Part shown: positions 42,611 to 53,385 of the stretch, one piece after another | Numbering within the stretch: position 1 is the first letter of the stretch | How the letters are laid out: each line of letters starts with the position of its first letter | NCBI RefSeq assembly: GCF_958979055.1 | Contig: NC_084887.1 | Span: 37,922,620-37,986,619, forward strand | Reading direction: 5' to 3' | Length of the DNA: 64,000 bases | From: Alnus glutinosa | Lineage: Eukaryota > Streptophyta > Magnoliopsida > Fagales > Betulaceae | Notes under the pieces: model-generated | What the model was told of the DNA's origin: nothing | The model's input: the letters and a program-made list of their open reading frames with translations, nothing else | Database searches by the model: none | Made by a program: the position numbers and the translations under genes

Positions 42611-44405
42611 GGTACGTAGTGGGCACTACTTCCATTTCCTGGTTTCCATCAATAATATTGCAAGTGACCGCGGGGAAAGGGAGTATGCACTAGCTAGCTT
42701 CAAACATCCATAATATTTTGCTGGGAACAAAGATTGAGGTGGGGATCCTTTTATCTCCTTCCCCTTATCTATTTAATTTCATGGCTTTAGAGTTTTTCTC
42801 TAAGCTCGTCACTTTTGCTACTCATAAATCTATTTTCTTTTATCATCTTCAATGTGCTAGTATGAAAGCTCACTCATTTGTGCTCTGAAAATGATGAACC
42901 CGGCCTATATATGGAGTTTTCTTTATGCTAAACCTGTTTCTATAGAAATAGTAAAGTCTGTTTTGCATTAGTTTAAGCGCGCATCTATATATCTCGCTGT
43001 TTATTATACAAATTAAATTAATTATCCTGTGAATTAAGAGTAAGATCTTTCATTGCAAAATCTGATCCAATTTATCGTAATGGGTTACTTCAACTCCTAT
43101 TAATATCAAATCTTAGTTTTTTAAAACGTATATTGCAAAGAAGCATGCAAAATGTATATTCCATATCTTGGCTTTGTGTCTATGAAAAGGAGTGAATGGT
43201 AGGAAAGGAGTAAGAGGAGTTTATGGGAAACTTCATTTAATTCTTCTCAATTTTCATCATTTTTGCAATATCCGGCCTCCTCAATGTTCAAAAACTTTGA
43301 ATTTAATGTATTGAATTTTTAATTTTTTGCAAAGTCACCACTGTCTCACAACCAACTTGGCCGTGGGTCATAGAAACCCATGGGTCAAGTTTGATTTCTT
43401 TCTTCTTTTTTTTTTTTCTAAAAGAAAATAAATTAAATTTATAATTAAGGGTAAATTTGGATTTTAATAAATTCTAAGGCTATAAAGGTCTTTCTACCCT
43501 TTTTGCGGGTCAACTTAACCCCAAATCCTAACGAGAGAGGTGGCATGCATTGCAAAAAATTGAAAGTTCGATACACTAAATTCAGAGTTTTTGAACTTTG
43601 CAAGGACATTACAAAAGGGATGAAAGTTCAATAGGTTAAGTGTGGTTTCCCCTTGAGTTTTAACTTCTCCAAAGAGATTTGTTCTTGGAAGAATTGTCAT
43701 GTTCACTAAGAGCTATTCATTTTTTTTTTGTTGGTTATTTATTTCTTTTTTCCTTTTGGGATAAATAAGAGCTACTGATCATAATTTTGTTTCTTTTGGA
43801 TTTCTTGAGTAGAACTATACACAATCTTAAAAATATTCTTAGAATTTCATTTAAATTTCTTTGATGGGTATGTACCTATATGAACTTTTTTTTGGCAGGA
43901 ACCTCGAGGTAGACTGGAACTTCGTTATCGGAACCAAAAACCAAATTCAAAGAGTGGTGGAACCAGCAAGTAGTTGCATTCTTATCTTGTATGCTACCTA
44001 TTGTTGCCTTAATTTGGTTCCATTTGGAACACTTGTTATGCTGTCTTTTTTTCATAATTAACGAAGTCAAATTAATTTTTTCTTTCAAAAGCAAGGATAT
44101 ATATATATAATGACCTACACATTCTTCTCACTCACATTAAGGGCAAAACAGACTCTGTTCCACGGGCTATTATGAACTTAGAACATCTTCTTTCAGCTGT
44201 TAGTGTTACACTAATCTAGCTCTTCTTTGAATGCATGCTATGCTCACAAGCGCATGGGTAATATTTTTGTTTTCGTCAACTCTATTTGAAGAGAATTGTG
44301 CCTAAATATTCATTGTTTTGTTTTTACTTTATTTTTTGTCACTCCAAAATTAGAAACAGCTTTAGGAGGCAAAAACTGAGAAGAAATTACAAATCCAACA
44401 TATGC
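42611..44405 (+). promoter_or_regulatory. Promoter and 5' leader of DUF247 gene 5
   Basis: The upstream block GGGCACTACTTCCATTTCC is conserved, but the TATA region reads CAATAATATTG and the following GGGAGCAGTA element is changed (AAAGGGAGTATGC), so the core promoter differs from gene 2. The donor is GAG|GTGGGG at 42739. Presumed exon 2 starts after TTGGCAG at 43898 and ends before GTATGC at 43989. A last acceptor, TTTAG|GAGGC, ends at 44365. The MITE at 43222-43655 sits in intron 1. The splice model is inference. Confidence 0.5.
43222..43655. mobile_element. Foldback MITE with long arms
   Basis: The left arm GGGAAACTTCATTTAATTC to CAAAAACTTTGAATTTAATG pairs with the right arm AATTCAGAGTTTTTGAACTT to GGTTAAGTGTGGTTTCCCC. 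The centre contains CCCATGGGTCAAG. The arms exceed 100 bp. It lies in the presumed first intron of gene 5 and is absent from the other leaders. Confidence 0.75.
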
Positions 44406-45821
44406 ATGGCTGTGAACGAAGAACGAGATAGTGTTAGAATTGATATCGAGCGCTTGGAGTCTTCAATAAAAGATATGATGTCCCATGATTCGCTCACTTC
44501 GCCTAAGTGTTGCATCTTCAAAACCCCTGCCATTCTCTACAGGCATAATGAAAAAGCTTTTATCCCCAATGCATTTTCTATTGGGCCTCTTCATCATGGC
44601 TGTCCAAACTTGAAAGCCACAGAAAAAATTAAAGCCAAATATTTGCAAGGCCTTATCTCTCGATCAGGCTCTCTGGATACAATCCTAAAAACTCTCATCA
44701 GTTCTATCATGGAGGTGGAGAAAGACGCTCGTGAGTGTTATGCTGATGCAATTGATTACAGTCCGGAAGAACTTGTGAAAATTTTGGTAATTGACGGTTG
44801 CTTTCTGATTGAGTTGTTCCTAAAGAAAACTTATTTGTCACTTAGAGAGGAACATGACCCTATTTTCAGCAAGTCATATATGAGACAATTTCTAAGCCAT
44901 GACTTAATATTGCTAGAAAACCAATTACCTTGGATGGTACTTGAGATTTTGTTCGACTTGACAAAGGATTCTTACGACGAAAATCCCCTAATTATACTTG
45001 CCATGAATTTCTTTGATGACACCTATTTATCATATAGAATGCCTCCCTCGAATCAGGTTATCAACATCGAAGACATCGAGCATTTTGTTGATCTGTTCAG
45101 GAAATTATCAACTTTATCAAGCACTGATTCCCATCCGGTTCAAAGTATCAATTTCGAATGCATCAAGCATTTCGTTGATCTGTTCAGGAAGTTGTCAACT
45201 TTATCAAGTACTCTGTTTAGGAAAGTGAAAACTTCATCAAATATTCTGCTAGGGATATCAACTATTGAAGAAAGTCAGGAAACACCATGTGGATGGGAAT
45301 TCGTGCCTTCTGCTACCAGCCTCGTGGAGAGTGGGGTCAAATTCAAAAGGAGTACGTCCCAAAGCATATTGGATGTAAAATTTAATGATGGCGTTCTTGA
45401 AATTCCTCCATTTCAAATTCACGAAGTAACAGAAACAGTGTTTCGAAATCTCATAAGCTATGAACAATGTCACAGCTACCGTTGTGATAGGATCACTTCC
45501 TATGCCATACTTCTAGCCAGCCTCATTAATACTGCCAAGGATGTGGATATTCTGTGTGATAATAAGATAATTGATAACTGGTTAAATCCTGACGATGCGG
45601 CCCAGCTCTTCAACAAGCTTTACCTTGACGCTTATGTGTACTACCGCTACACAGACCTTAGCAGGCAAGTGAATAGTTTTTGCCAACGTAGATGGCCTAG
45701 ATGGCGCAGAGCGCTTGTGCGAAATTATTTCAACACTCCATGGGCTATTCTTTCCACATTGGCCGCTGTTATCCTTTTGATCCTCACCTTGGTACAAACT
45801 GTATACGCCGTGAAAAAATAA
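44406..45821 (+). CDS. DUF247 family protein, gene 5
   Basis: An intact 471-codon frame. The start is set at MAVNEERDSVRI, the family start; the open frame extends 40 codons further up to 44286, but those codons translate the conserved leader sequence, which in the paralogues is out of frame, so they are probably untranslated. Motifs: CCIFKTPAILYRHN, FIPNAFSIGPLHHG, ELVKILVIDGCFLIELF, HDLILLENQLPWMVLEILF, SATSLVESGVKFKR, DVKFNDGVLEIP, VFRNLISYEQC, RITSYAILLASLI, NWLNPDDAAQLFNKLY, RWPRWRRALVRNYFNTPW and a C-terminal helix LSTLAAVILLILTLV with tail YAVKK. The linker has an in-frame 87-bp (29-codon) tandem duplication repeating HFVDLFRKLSTLSST (units from 45075 and 45162). It is the closest intact relative of pseudogene 1. 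Confidence 0.95.
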   Translation: MAVNEERDSVRIDIERLESSIKDMMSHDSLTSPKCCIFKTPAILYRHNEKAFIPNAFSIGPLHHGCPNLKATEKIKAKYLQGLISRSGSLDTILKTLISSIMEVEKDARECYADAIDYSPEELVKILVIDGCFLIELFLKKTYLSLREEHDPIFSKSYMRQFLSHDLILLENQLPWMVLEILFDLTKDSYDENPLIILAMNFFDDTYLSYRMPPSNQVINIEDIEHFVDLFRKLSTLSSTDSHPVQSINFECIKHFVDLFRKLSTLSSTLFRKVKTSSNILLGISTIEESQETPCGWEFVPSATSLVESGVKFKRSTSQSILDVKFNDGVLEIPPFQIHEVTETVFRNLISYEQCHSYRCDRITSYAILLASLINTAKDVDILCDNKIIDNWLNPDDAAQLFNKLYLDAYVYYRYTDLSRQVNSFCQRRWPRWRRALVRNYFNTPWAILSTLAAVILLILTLVQTVYAVKK

Positions 45822-46581
45822 TATTACTTACTATCCTTATAAAAAAAACTTGTTCTATGATTGGTCTCTCTATAATGTCCTTTCCAATGTCAATTATGAA
45901 AAGAAATTAAGGGCCATTGTTTGCTTTGGTGTATGTGTAAGAAGAGTAATTTTAGAGTCTTTCTTGTGTAAACCAAATTAACGTGAATAAATATTGCAAA
46001 TGCAAATGTTGCAGTCATTAAGGAAATACGAGCACCCTTCCCAATATTGCTTTAGCCTTTTAGTTCGGATGCATTTCTTTCTTTTTACTACATTTAGGTG
46101 GATTCACTTCTCACTTGCACTTCCTTTTCTTTCAGTTTTAAGAATTCTATTTTTCAAAACATCTGGTGCTTTTTTCATTGATTCTTAATTACGATAATGC
46201 TATCGTTCGGGTTTCAATAGGTATTTCACACACTAAAGGTAGAAGAACTCTAGCCATTATTATTATTATTAAGCTTAACTTCTTTCATTTATGCTGTATG
46301 GAAGAAGAAAAATACAAGGATTTATTCTTCAAGTCCTCACAATTAATATTGAAGAAGCTACATATTAATTAGGAGAAACTTCATATTAAATCATCAAATA
46401 TCTCAAAAGCTTAAACTGGTTGGAAGAGGTAAATTTAATCACATAATCAATTTTTTAACACTCTCTTTCACGTGTGGGCTTAGAGTACTACATTTTAATA
46501 GGTGAGACCCAACACGTTGAATATCTAACTGAAATAGAATATATTAATTTCGAACCCTCTCTCTACCTCCCATTTCACTTA
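45822..46581 (+). other. 3' flank of gene 5
   Basis: No gene is seen. 45830-46385 is paralogous to the flank of pseudogene 1 (2966-3370). TATTATTATTATTA occurs near 46258. Confidence 0.6.
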
Positions 46582-47489
46582 TGTTCTGTTTGTTTCGACG
46601 TAAAATTGTTTCTGGAAAATGATTTCAGCATTTTTCGGTGTTTGGTGGGGGCGAAAATAATAGTCAACTAGAAAATGATTTCCGTTTGACCAAAAATGCT
46701 TAGTTAATTTCGAAAAATGATTTACGCTTTTTAAAAGCATAAATCATTTTTTCCACACGACAGGCGTAATCAACCATCTTTTAAATGACGCAATTGACTT
46801 TCACGCTCCAGTCGATCATCACCAGAATCCGACAACTATCGTCGGATTCAGACAAGCTAGATTCTAACATCGGTTGGTGCCGGAGTCTAGAAATTTCTAC
46901 AGGAATCTGACGACGTCCGACTACTGTCGTCGAATTTTGGCAAACCTAATTCCGGCCAATACAGCCAGAGTCCGGCAGAATCTGGCTAAACAGGTTAGAT
47001 TCCAGACAGTACAGCCGGAGTCCGGTTGTATTAGGCCAAATTTGGGCAAGAATCATGCCAATCTGGCCGAATTCTGGTTTGTACAACTGAAATCTAGCCA
47101 TATTAGGCCAAATTTTGACGACGGCGACCGGGCATTTCTGAATTTCGGCCACTTTCACCAGAATTTGACGAACCCTGATTCTGACGAAACTATCCGGATT
47201 CTTGTCTTTATCCTGGACTCCAAAAATAGTAACCGGAATCCTACTGGTCAGTGACAAAATCTCATCACCGATGATTTTTATATTATTTTACATAAATATT
47301 TATATGTTATGAATAAAAATTGATTTTTTATAAGTTAATAGGATTGAATGAAAATATAAAAAATATTTGTGATTTTTCGTATGCGCCAAACTCCAGAAAA
47401 TGCTTTTGGCAAAAAAGATTTTCTTGAAAAATGACTTCCCTAAAATCATTTTATAACGGAAACCATTTTACGTCGAAACAAATAGAACA
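46582..47489. mobile_element. MITE-like element, family 1 (copy c)
   Basis: Ends TGTTCTGTTTGTTTCGACGT and its complement (ACGTCGAAACAAATAGAACA) match at nearly all positions. The 3-bp direct repeat TTA flanks the element at 46579-46581 and 47490-47492. Internal blocks near each end (GGTGTTTGGTGGGGGCGAAA, ATGCGCCAAACTCCAGAAAA) are also typical. The 908-bp core has CCGGAATCTGGC-like repeats shared with copy a. No transposase is present. Confidence 0.8.
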
Positions 47490-48120
47490 TTAGTTCCGCA
47501 TCTATATTTCCAACATATTCTATTTTAATATTGAATGCGTTTTCAAATGTAGAACGTGAATATCACTCCTAGGCCACTCGAAAACAAATCCTAATTGCTT
47601 CAATCACAATATGCAAAGATTCGGATGGAAAGTCCGCTTTGGGCTATATATATATATATATGCACGCGTGCGCATGCAAATAATGAGAATTTATATACTT
47701 TGAAGACTTTTTCATATTTTTTTAAATATTCAATTCAAATAAATGTTGGAGAAAAAATTATGCACATTGGACTAATTTCATGAATATAAAAATGGGGCTT
47801 TTAAAAACAGTAAATAAATTGGACTTTTTTCAAAATTTATAGATGTTTTTCTAAATGTGAATAATGAGACTTTCAATTTGTAATTACTTTTACCATGATT
47901 GAGAGCCTTAGAGCAATCCTAGCGAATTAGCTACTTTTTCCATTTGGCTAGAATATCTTTACTTTTGCTTAAAACTCACATTCGGCTTATGTAAAGCAGA
48001 GCTAAAATGGCGTTGGTTAAGATTTGTATACAGATGAACAGTGCAACACCGTGTGGCGTTGCACTGTACACAAATCTACTTTTATTTTATTGTTTTTTCT
48101 TTCACTTTCTTTCAGTTGTC
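47490..48120. other. Non-coding region with small hairpin
   Basis: No gene is supported. 47887-48010 (CCTTAGAGCAATCCTAGCG onward) resembles the end of a common plant MITE. CAGTGCAAC at 48040 pairs with GTTGCACTG at 48058, making a short hairpin. (TA)n occurs at about 47647-47661. Confidence 0.4.

Positions 48121-48172
<52 letters not shown>
48121..48172 (+). repeat. (CT)n microsatellite
   Basis: About 24 CT units run almost without interruption. Confidence 0.95.
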
Positions 48173-48174
<2 letters not shown>

Positions 48175-49053
48175 CTTCTTCTTTGTTTTTCCTTTTCATT
48201 TCCCCTGATGGTTTTGGGGTTGAGGTTGCGGTTTTGATTTTCTCGACCCAGTACCAGTAGAGCAACTTGTGGCGAATCTCGATGTTGTTCGGTGGTTCTG
48301 GTTCGGTGGTCATGGGCTGTCCCAATGGTCGCGGGTTGTTCCGGTGGTTTTGGTCCTTTCCTCCACCTTTTTCATTTCCATTTTCTTCTCTCCCACTTCC
48401 TTCTCTCGTCTTTGCGTCTCTCGCCTTTTTCTTTCACCTTTTTTTCTTGCCAGCTTCAGGTTGATTTTCCTGATGTTACAGTCTTGTGTTTGGAAATGTG
48501 TTTGGGAACGTGTTTGGGGTCAATGAATGGGTAAGGCGGCTGGATCAATCTTCCTAAGTTTACCTATGGTGAAAATAGATTAGGGTTTTCGAGGAACCCC
48601 AACCTCCCAATCAACAATTAAGTTGAAAAATATAATCTTGGCATACCTTTTATTCATGAGCACAATTCTTATTTATAGAGTACATAGCATATTTCCCCAT
48701 ACTTGGACAACACGTCCATATTATTAGCCAAAATCATTTAATTAATTATTGCCTTATTTAGCCAAGGGAAATCACCCCTTAATTGGAAGATTACTTCCTT
48801 ATTCCTCACGTTCTTCTTCCTTGCCAAATTCAGCCACTTGCCTTGAAGAAGACTTCTTGAATCTTCCTAGCTCCAGCTGGCACCCGATCAGCCCTTGCAT
48901 GCTCTTAGCTTGGCCTTCCTTCAACACGTCCAGACCATGTGCCACTTCCTTAGTTGGTCCTTCATGCAACCATAACACCTGAGCATTACCCTATGGAGGC
49001 ACCACAGGTAAATAATCAACCCCATTTTTTTTTCCTTATCTCCCCCACCCCAA
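48173..49053. other. Non-coding, possible retroelement remnant
   Basis: 48260-48540 is less AT-rich and has overlapping short open frames without recognisable domains. 48600-49010 contains phrases (TTCATGAGCACAATTCTTAT, TTATAGAGTACATAGCATAT) that read like an LTR in antisense, but termini are not visible. Confidence 0.35.
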
Positions 49054-49081
49054 CCCCCCCCCCCCCCCCCCCCCCCCCCCC
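49054..49081 (+). repeat. Poly-C tract
   Basis: A run of 28 C on the + strand (poly-G on the minus strand) follows CCCCACCCC. Similar G tracts lie at 28839 and 34180. Confidence 0.95.
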
Positions 49082-49409
49082 TTATCTGGTGGATGTTTGG
49101 ATGGAGGGAGATGCTCAAGTTATTGTCTCAACACTTCAATTGAATGGGGACTGTCCAGATAAATATAGGAGCTTCATTAATTATGATTTTGATTCACCGG
49201 TTGGACCGGTTGATTATGGTGTCTATATGATAATTTTGCATTTTCTGTGTTTGACGTTCTCGGGTTTTGAGGCTTGATCGATCAGCTGGTGAAGGTTGAT
49301 TGGGTTGAAAGTGGTTGAGAACTTGAAAGTGCAATCATTTGTTTGATGAAATGCTTGTGAGAGATTATTTCGGGTTTGTAGAGAGGAGTTGATATGAGGT
49401 TTTAACAAA

Positions 49410-49443
<34 letters not shown>

Positions 49444-50240
49444 CAATGATTATTTTAATAAAATAGATAGAAATTTAGATAATCGGTTGGAAGATAATTT
49501 TAAAAGTGGTTAGCTAAACTAACAAAAAGTGGCTTTTAGTTATCTAGAATAGTTTTTAACTTTTTCACGTGGGCACGAGCGGCAAAACTCCATTCTCTAC
49601 TTCACAGTATATACTGCACGCAACGGTGGTGTCTTAAGATTTAATTTGATGTCCTGAATAACGAGCACACTCGGTTATCCGATGGTCATTATTCCAAGTT
49701 TCACAAAAATTTGGTGAATCAAAGTTACACACTATCACCTCAAACAAATTTGCCTCTTTTTTTTTTTTTTTTTTAATATATTCCAAATATCCACGCATTT
49801 TTGGTTTAAAATTAGGTTACTTTTTTCCAACTCGGGTCACCCAATCGGGTTGGATTGGGTTGAACAAAATGTGAATTAGCCTATTGGCATCCAAACATGG
49901 ATTCAAAAAGATATTGAAAGGTATGTTTGATATATATATATATTTTTAAAGTGAATTTCAAAACATTTTAATTTTTATATCACATCTCATTTTTAACATT
50001 TTTTTTTTTTTCAGTTAACTGGATTCTCTCCATTTCATTGGATCCTTCTCCGCAAAGTCTCTAATTTTTTTTATTTTTTTTTTGAGAGTATTGTATTTGA
50101 AGCCAGCCTTGTTGTATTGTGATAACACAGCTGCCTTACATATATATAGCAGCCAATCCTATTTTCTATGAAAGAACCAGACATAAAGAGATGAATTGTC
50201 ATTTTATATATTTTTGACAAAATATAAGATGGCTCAATTG
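49082..50240. other. Non-coding region with duplicated block
   Basis: No gene is supported. 49555-49760 duplicates 7365-7560. (AT)n lies at 49410-49440. TTGGATTGGGTTGAACAAAAT near 49850 is typical of repeats but unassigned. Confidence 0.4.
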
Positions 50241-50641
50241 AAACCAAACATATTGCTTCAACAAATCAACTGGCGGATGTGTTTATAAGCCATTGGGAAA
50301 GAAAAAAAATAATAAAAAATTCTCAATTGTGATACGCAAGTTGGGAGTTCTTGACATTCAGTACTCTCCAACTTGAGGAGGAGTGTTGAGAAGGGCTTGA
50401 TATCCGAACATAATATCCGGACAGAATATTGCTTAATACTTGGACAGAATATTTGGGTACTCAATTCACAGAATAATATATATATTAGTTATTTAGTTTC
50501 CTTTTGTACTTATGCCACCTAGAGTAGACTAACCGTGATTGTAGGAATTTTCTTGTGTAAAGCTATGTATCATAAATCAATGAAATTCAATTCAGGCAAA
50601 CAATCTTTCCTTCTTTTACTTTTCTTCACAGTTTTCGAACA
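50241..50641 (+). mobile_element. 3' end of a Copia-type retrotransposon
   Basis: The phrase read from 50242 (KPNILLQQINWRMCL in one frame; ASTNQLADVF in another) matches the C-terminal end of Copia RNase H, whose family motif is NxQLADxFTK. AAGTTGGGAGTTCTTGACAT (KLGVLDI) follows, then a purine-rich GAGGAGGAG and an LTR start TGTTGAGAAGGGCTTGATAT at 50384. The LTR ends near GTTTTCGAACA at 50641. The 5' part of the element is missing. Confidence 0.65.
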
Positions 50642-50691
50642 AAAATAATTAATAACAACAACAATAATAATAATAATAAACAAATAGTTAA

Positions 50692-50860
50692 GAGTAATGC
50701 TATATCACATTTGTGTCCACCTTTTGTCATTTTATAATTGATGTGACTATTAAAATTATCATTGTATCAAAATTCAATAGTGATTTATCATAAATTCAAT
50801 GGTAATTTTAAGAGCTACATCAATTTTGATGGGACACAAGAGTGATATATAACATTACTC
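50692..50860. mobile_element. Mutator-like MITE
   Basis: Ends GAGTAATGCTATATCAC and GTGATATATAACATTACTC are inverted repeats. The 169-bp element is flanked by AATAGTTAA (50683-50691) and AATAGTTAG (50861-50869), a 9-bp target duplication with one mismatch. Confidence 0.85.
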
Positions 50861-50932
50861 AATAGTTAGAATGTAATATTTTTTGAAACTAGGAAGTGAT
50901 CTCTTACCTACGGGTGAGAACTAATAAGAAAA

Positions 50933-51067
50933 GAGAAATGATTCATGCACTACCACTAACACAATTCCAACACAATTGGCTTTAATGTAAAACATTTTAT
51001 TTTTATTTTTTAGATCGAAGGCAATTGTGTTTGAGTTGTGTTAATGGTAGTGCAGGATTCATTTCTC
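50933..51067. mobile_element. Short MITE
   Basis: GAGAAATGATTCATGCACTA on the left pairs with TAGTGCAGGATTCATTTCTC on the right, with further pairing of AACACAATTCCAACACAATT and AATTGTGTTTGAGTTGTGTT. It is about 135 bp. Flanks AAGAAAA-like on both sides suggest a target duplication. Confidence 0.75.
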
Positions 51068-51700
51068 AGAAGAAAATGGTGATCAGTTCATTCATGCATG
51101 TTATTAGGAGTAATGTCATTTTCGTTGTATGGCATTTATTATTATTATTGTTTTTAAGCTAAGGTTGGTAATTGTAGTATGCGGAGAGAATCTTTGTACC
51201 AACAATGCTATAAAAAGAATTAGAGTATTTTTTATATTTTTTTTAAAAATATATTATATGTTTTTTAAAATTTCAATAATTAATTAAATTTAAAATAATT
51301 ATTATTAAATTTTAATCAAATAATAATTTTAAAAATTACACCACATTTTAAACAATAGACCGATTACTCTTAATCCAACTTATATTAATGCATAATCAGT
51401 TGGGCACGTCAATCAACCAACTCCAAAAGAGTTAAATAGCTTCACGCCTTCACCCATGGCTGATTCTGCTCTTAATTAAGTCATGTCCATATAACTGTCT
51501 TCATGATTCTCAATATGAGGCCATACACATTATGAGAGTTGTGGGGTACTGTAGATAATATATATATATATATATATAGAAAATCTTCAATGAAAGGCAT
51601 ACAGTGACTTTGAGGGAAGTAATTCCATCCGTTTAGCATTCGTCCATTATTGCTAACGTGGCACCAAGCCATGTCAGCCCTCATTTAAAAAAAAATGAAT
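51068..51700. other. AT-rich non-coding sequence
   Basis: No feature is supported apart from (TA)n at 51558-51578. Confidence 0.3.
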
Positions 51701-52060
51701 TTGAAAACCAGAGTTGAAATCCAAAAAACCTAGCCATTTTCTTCCCCAAACATTTTGCCCCCAAATCTTTCCCTCCCTCAACTCCACCGTAAAATCAACC
51801 ACGCGAGCCCGCTATCGTCGACCACCCACAAGCCCGCCTCCGGTACATCCAGTTCCATCTCCAGATCTCCAGCCAAAAGTCACTGTGGTTTCTCCATCTT
51901 GGGTTCAGCTCGACGAATCCGACGACCTAACCACCATACTGTCATGAGCAGCCTCAGCCGACCAGAGAAGCCATTGAAAGTTTGTGTGTGTGTGTGTCTG
52001 AGATTGATTTTCTATTTTGGTGTGTTAGTCTTTTGAAATGTGGATATTTGAGGTTTAGTT
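51701..52060 (+). other. Unrecognised GC-richer, exon-like segment
   Basis: 51714-51947 is a 77-codon open frame with many Pro, Ser and Thr (TSPPPVHPVPSPDLQPK), and an overlapping frame runs 51755-52036. A short (GT)n lies at about 51981-51997. The composition and Pro/Ser-rich translation resemble the first exon or 5'UTR of an ordinary plant gene, perhaps a captured fragment. No domain is recognised and no downstream exon is identified. Confidence 0.25.
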
Positions 52061-53385
52061 AAATCCTCTCTTCCTCACACTTTCTACCAGTCGTCTCAAC
52101 CATTTTGTTTTAATTTTGCTTTATGAGATGGAGATTATGTGAATCTACTGAATTGGTTAAGCTAATCTATTATCTTTGGGTTTGATGGGTATTGTTTTTG
52201 TGAATGTGATTGGTTGAATATCTGATTGTTTGAATGCGATTGTCTTATATTGATGCAACTGGGTGTTTCTATTATGGGCATGAACTGGAAAAAGAATTAG
52301 AATACAGAAAGCCCATGTATACTATGTTCGTGGTGTAGTATGCTCAAGGGGTTTTAGGTTTCCTCTTCCTCTATTTTTTTCTATATAAATATATTTAAAA
52401 ACAAAAGCAACGCAGGGAGCCATGCACGACCGAGGTTCCAAAGTTCCAGAGAATATACAAGGCAAAGAGGTGAAAGCTCGAACCTTTTTGGTGTGCCTCA
52501 CCAACTGCACGAGGTAGACAATTTTGTGATCGGCTGGTTTTTGACCTTTGGTTCAACTACATGTAATCATTAGCTTGGCCTTGGTTAGGACCATATATAT
52601 AAAACGGATTTCCCAACTTATGACCATGCAAGTAGGGAAAGCCATAAATATGAAAGAAACATTGTGTTTTCAATATAAACGTTGATAAAGAAAATTAATA
52701 ATATTATTGATGGCAAAAACTAATTATTTTAATATAACTCATCCAAATTTATAGATGGTAAAACCCGGCTTAAAGCTACAAAAGGTGAAAATCTTCTAAG
52801 AATGAGAATAAAACGAAAGTCGGAATAATAAATTAATTATGAAAGTACTTGGTGCCATAGAAAATCTAAAGGTGAAAATTATTATGCAGGATATTTTTTA
52901 AATCACCTTCCGTCAATTTAGTCGAGAACCTTAGATATGGCTCAATAGACTTGTTGATAATGAAAGGTCGGACGGTACTTTTTCGCTCGCCTTCTATCCG
53001 GTGTTAAACCTTATTTCTTTGACCCATCCATCGGTGATTTATTGCTTGCTTCCAAATCAGAGGGTTATTTGTCCTACCTCTGCCAAGATGGTTGAATTGA
53101 CTTGACAGAAAGGTTTAGGTAAGGGTTATTTTTTTGTGTATTAATCTATTTTTTTGATCTATGGAGGTCTTTTTCAATCTCATAATTCATGATGGTTGAT
53201 TGTTTGCTACTAGATATTAATTCCATTATCATATTTGATGTGCTAATACAAAGCTTAATTATTGTTTAGGGAGACTTTGTTCTACATAGAATTTTGTTCT
53301 TATTTTCTTTTGTACTGCATGCGTCGAGCTATAGTATCTTTATATCGTTGAAGTTGTTCTTATACTCGATATATATGGCACACCA
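52061..53385. other. Non-coding region with promoter-segment relic
   Basis: 52495-52610 (CTCACCAACTGCACGAGGTA, TTGTGATCGGCTGGTTTTTG, CTTGGTTAGGACCATATATA) is a diverged inverted copy of the sequence upstream of the gene 2 promoter. 53160-53240 shares GGAGGTCTTTTTCAATCTCA with 28965. No gene is seen. Confidence 0.4.

Noticed and set aside
44286..44405. Forty-codon N-terminal extension of gene 5
   Set aside because: It translates the conserved leader (TTAGGAGGCAAAAACTGAGA), which is out of frame or interrupted in the other copies. The family Met is at 44406.
46874..47257. 126-codon frame on + and 103-codon frame on -
   Set aside because: Both lie in the repeated core of a MITE-like element and mirror each other; no domain is visible.
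48007..48534. Ser/Leu-rich and Phe-rich frames around the (CT)n tract
   Set aside because: Several mutually overlapping frames depend on the microsatellite; no family is recognised.
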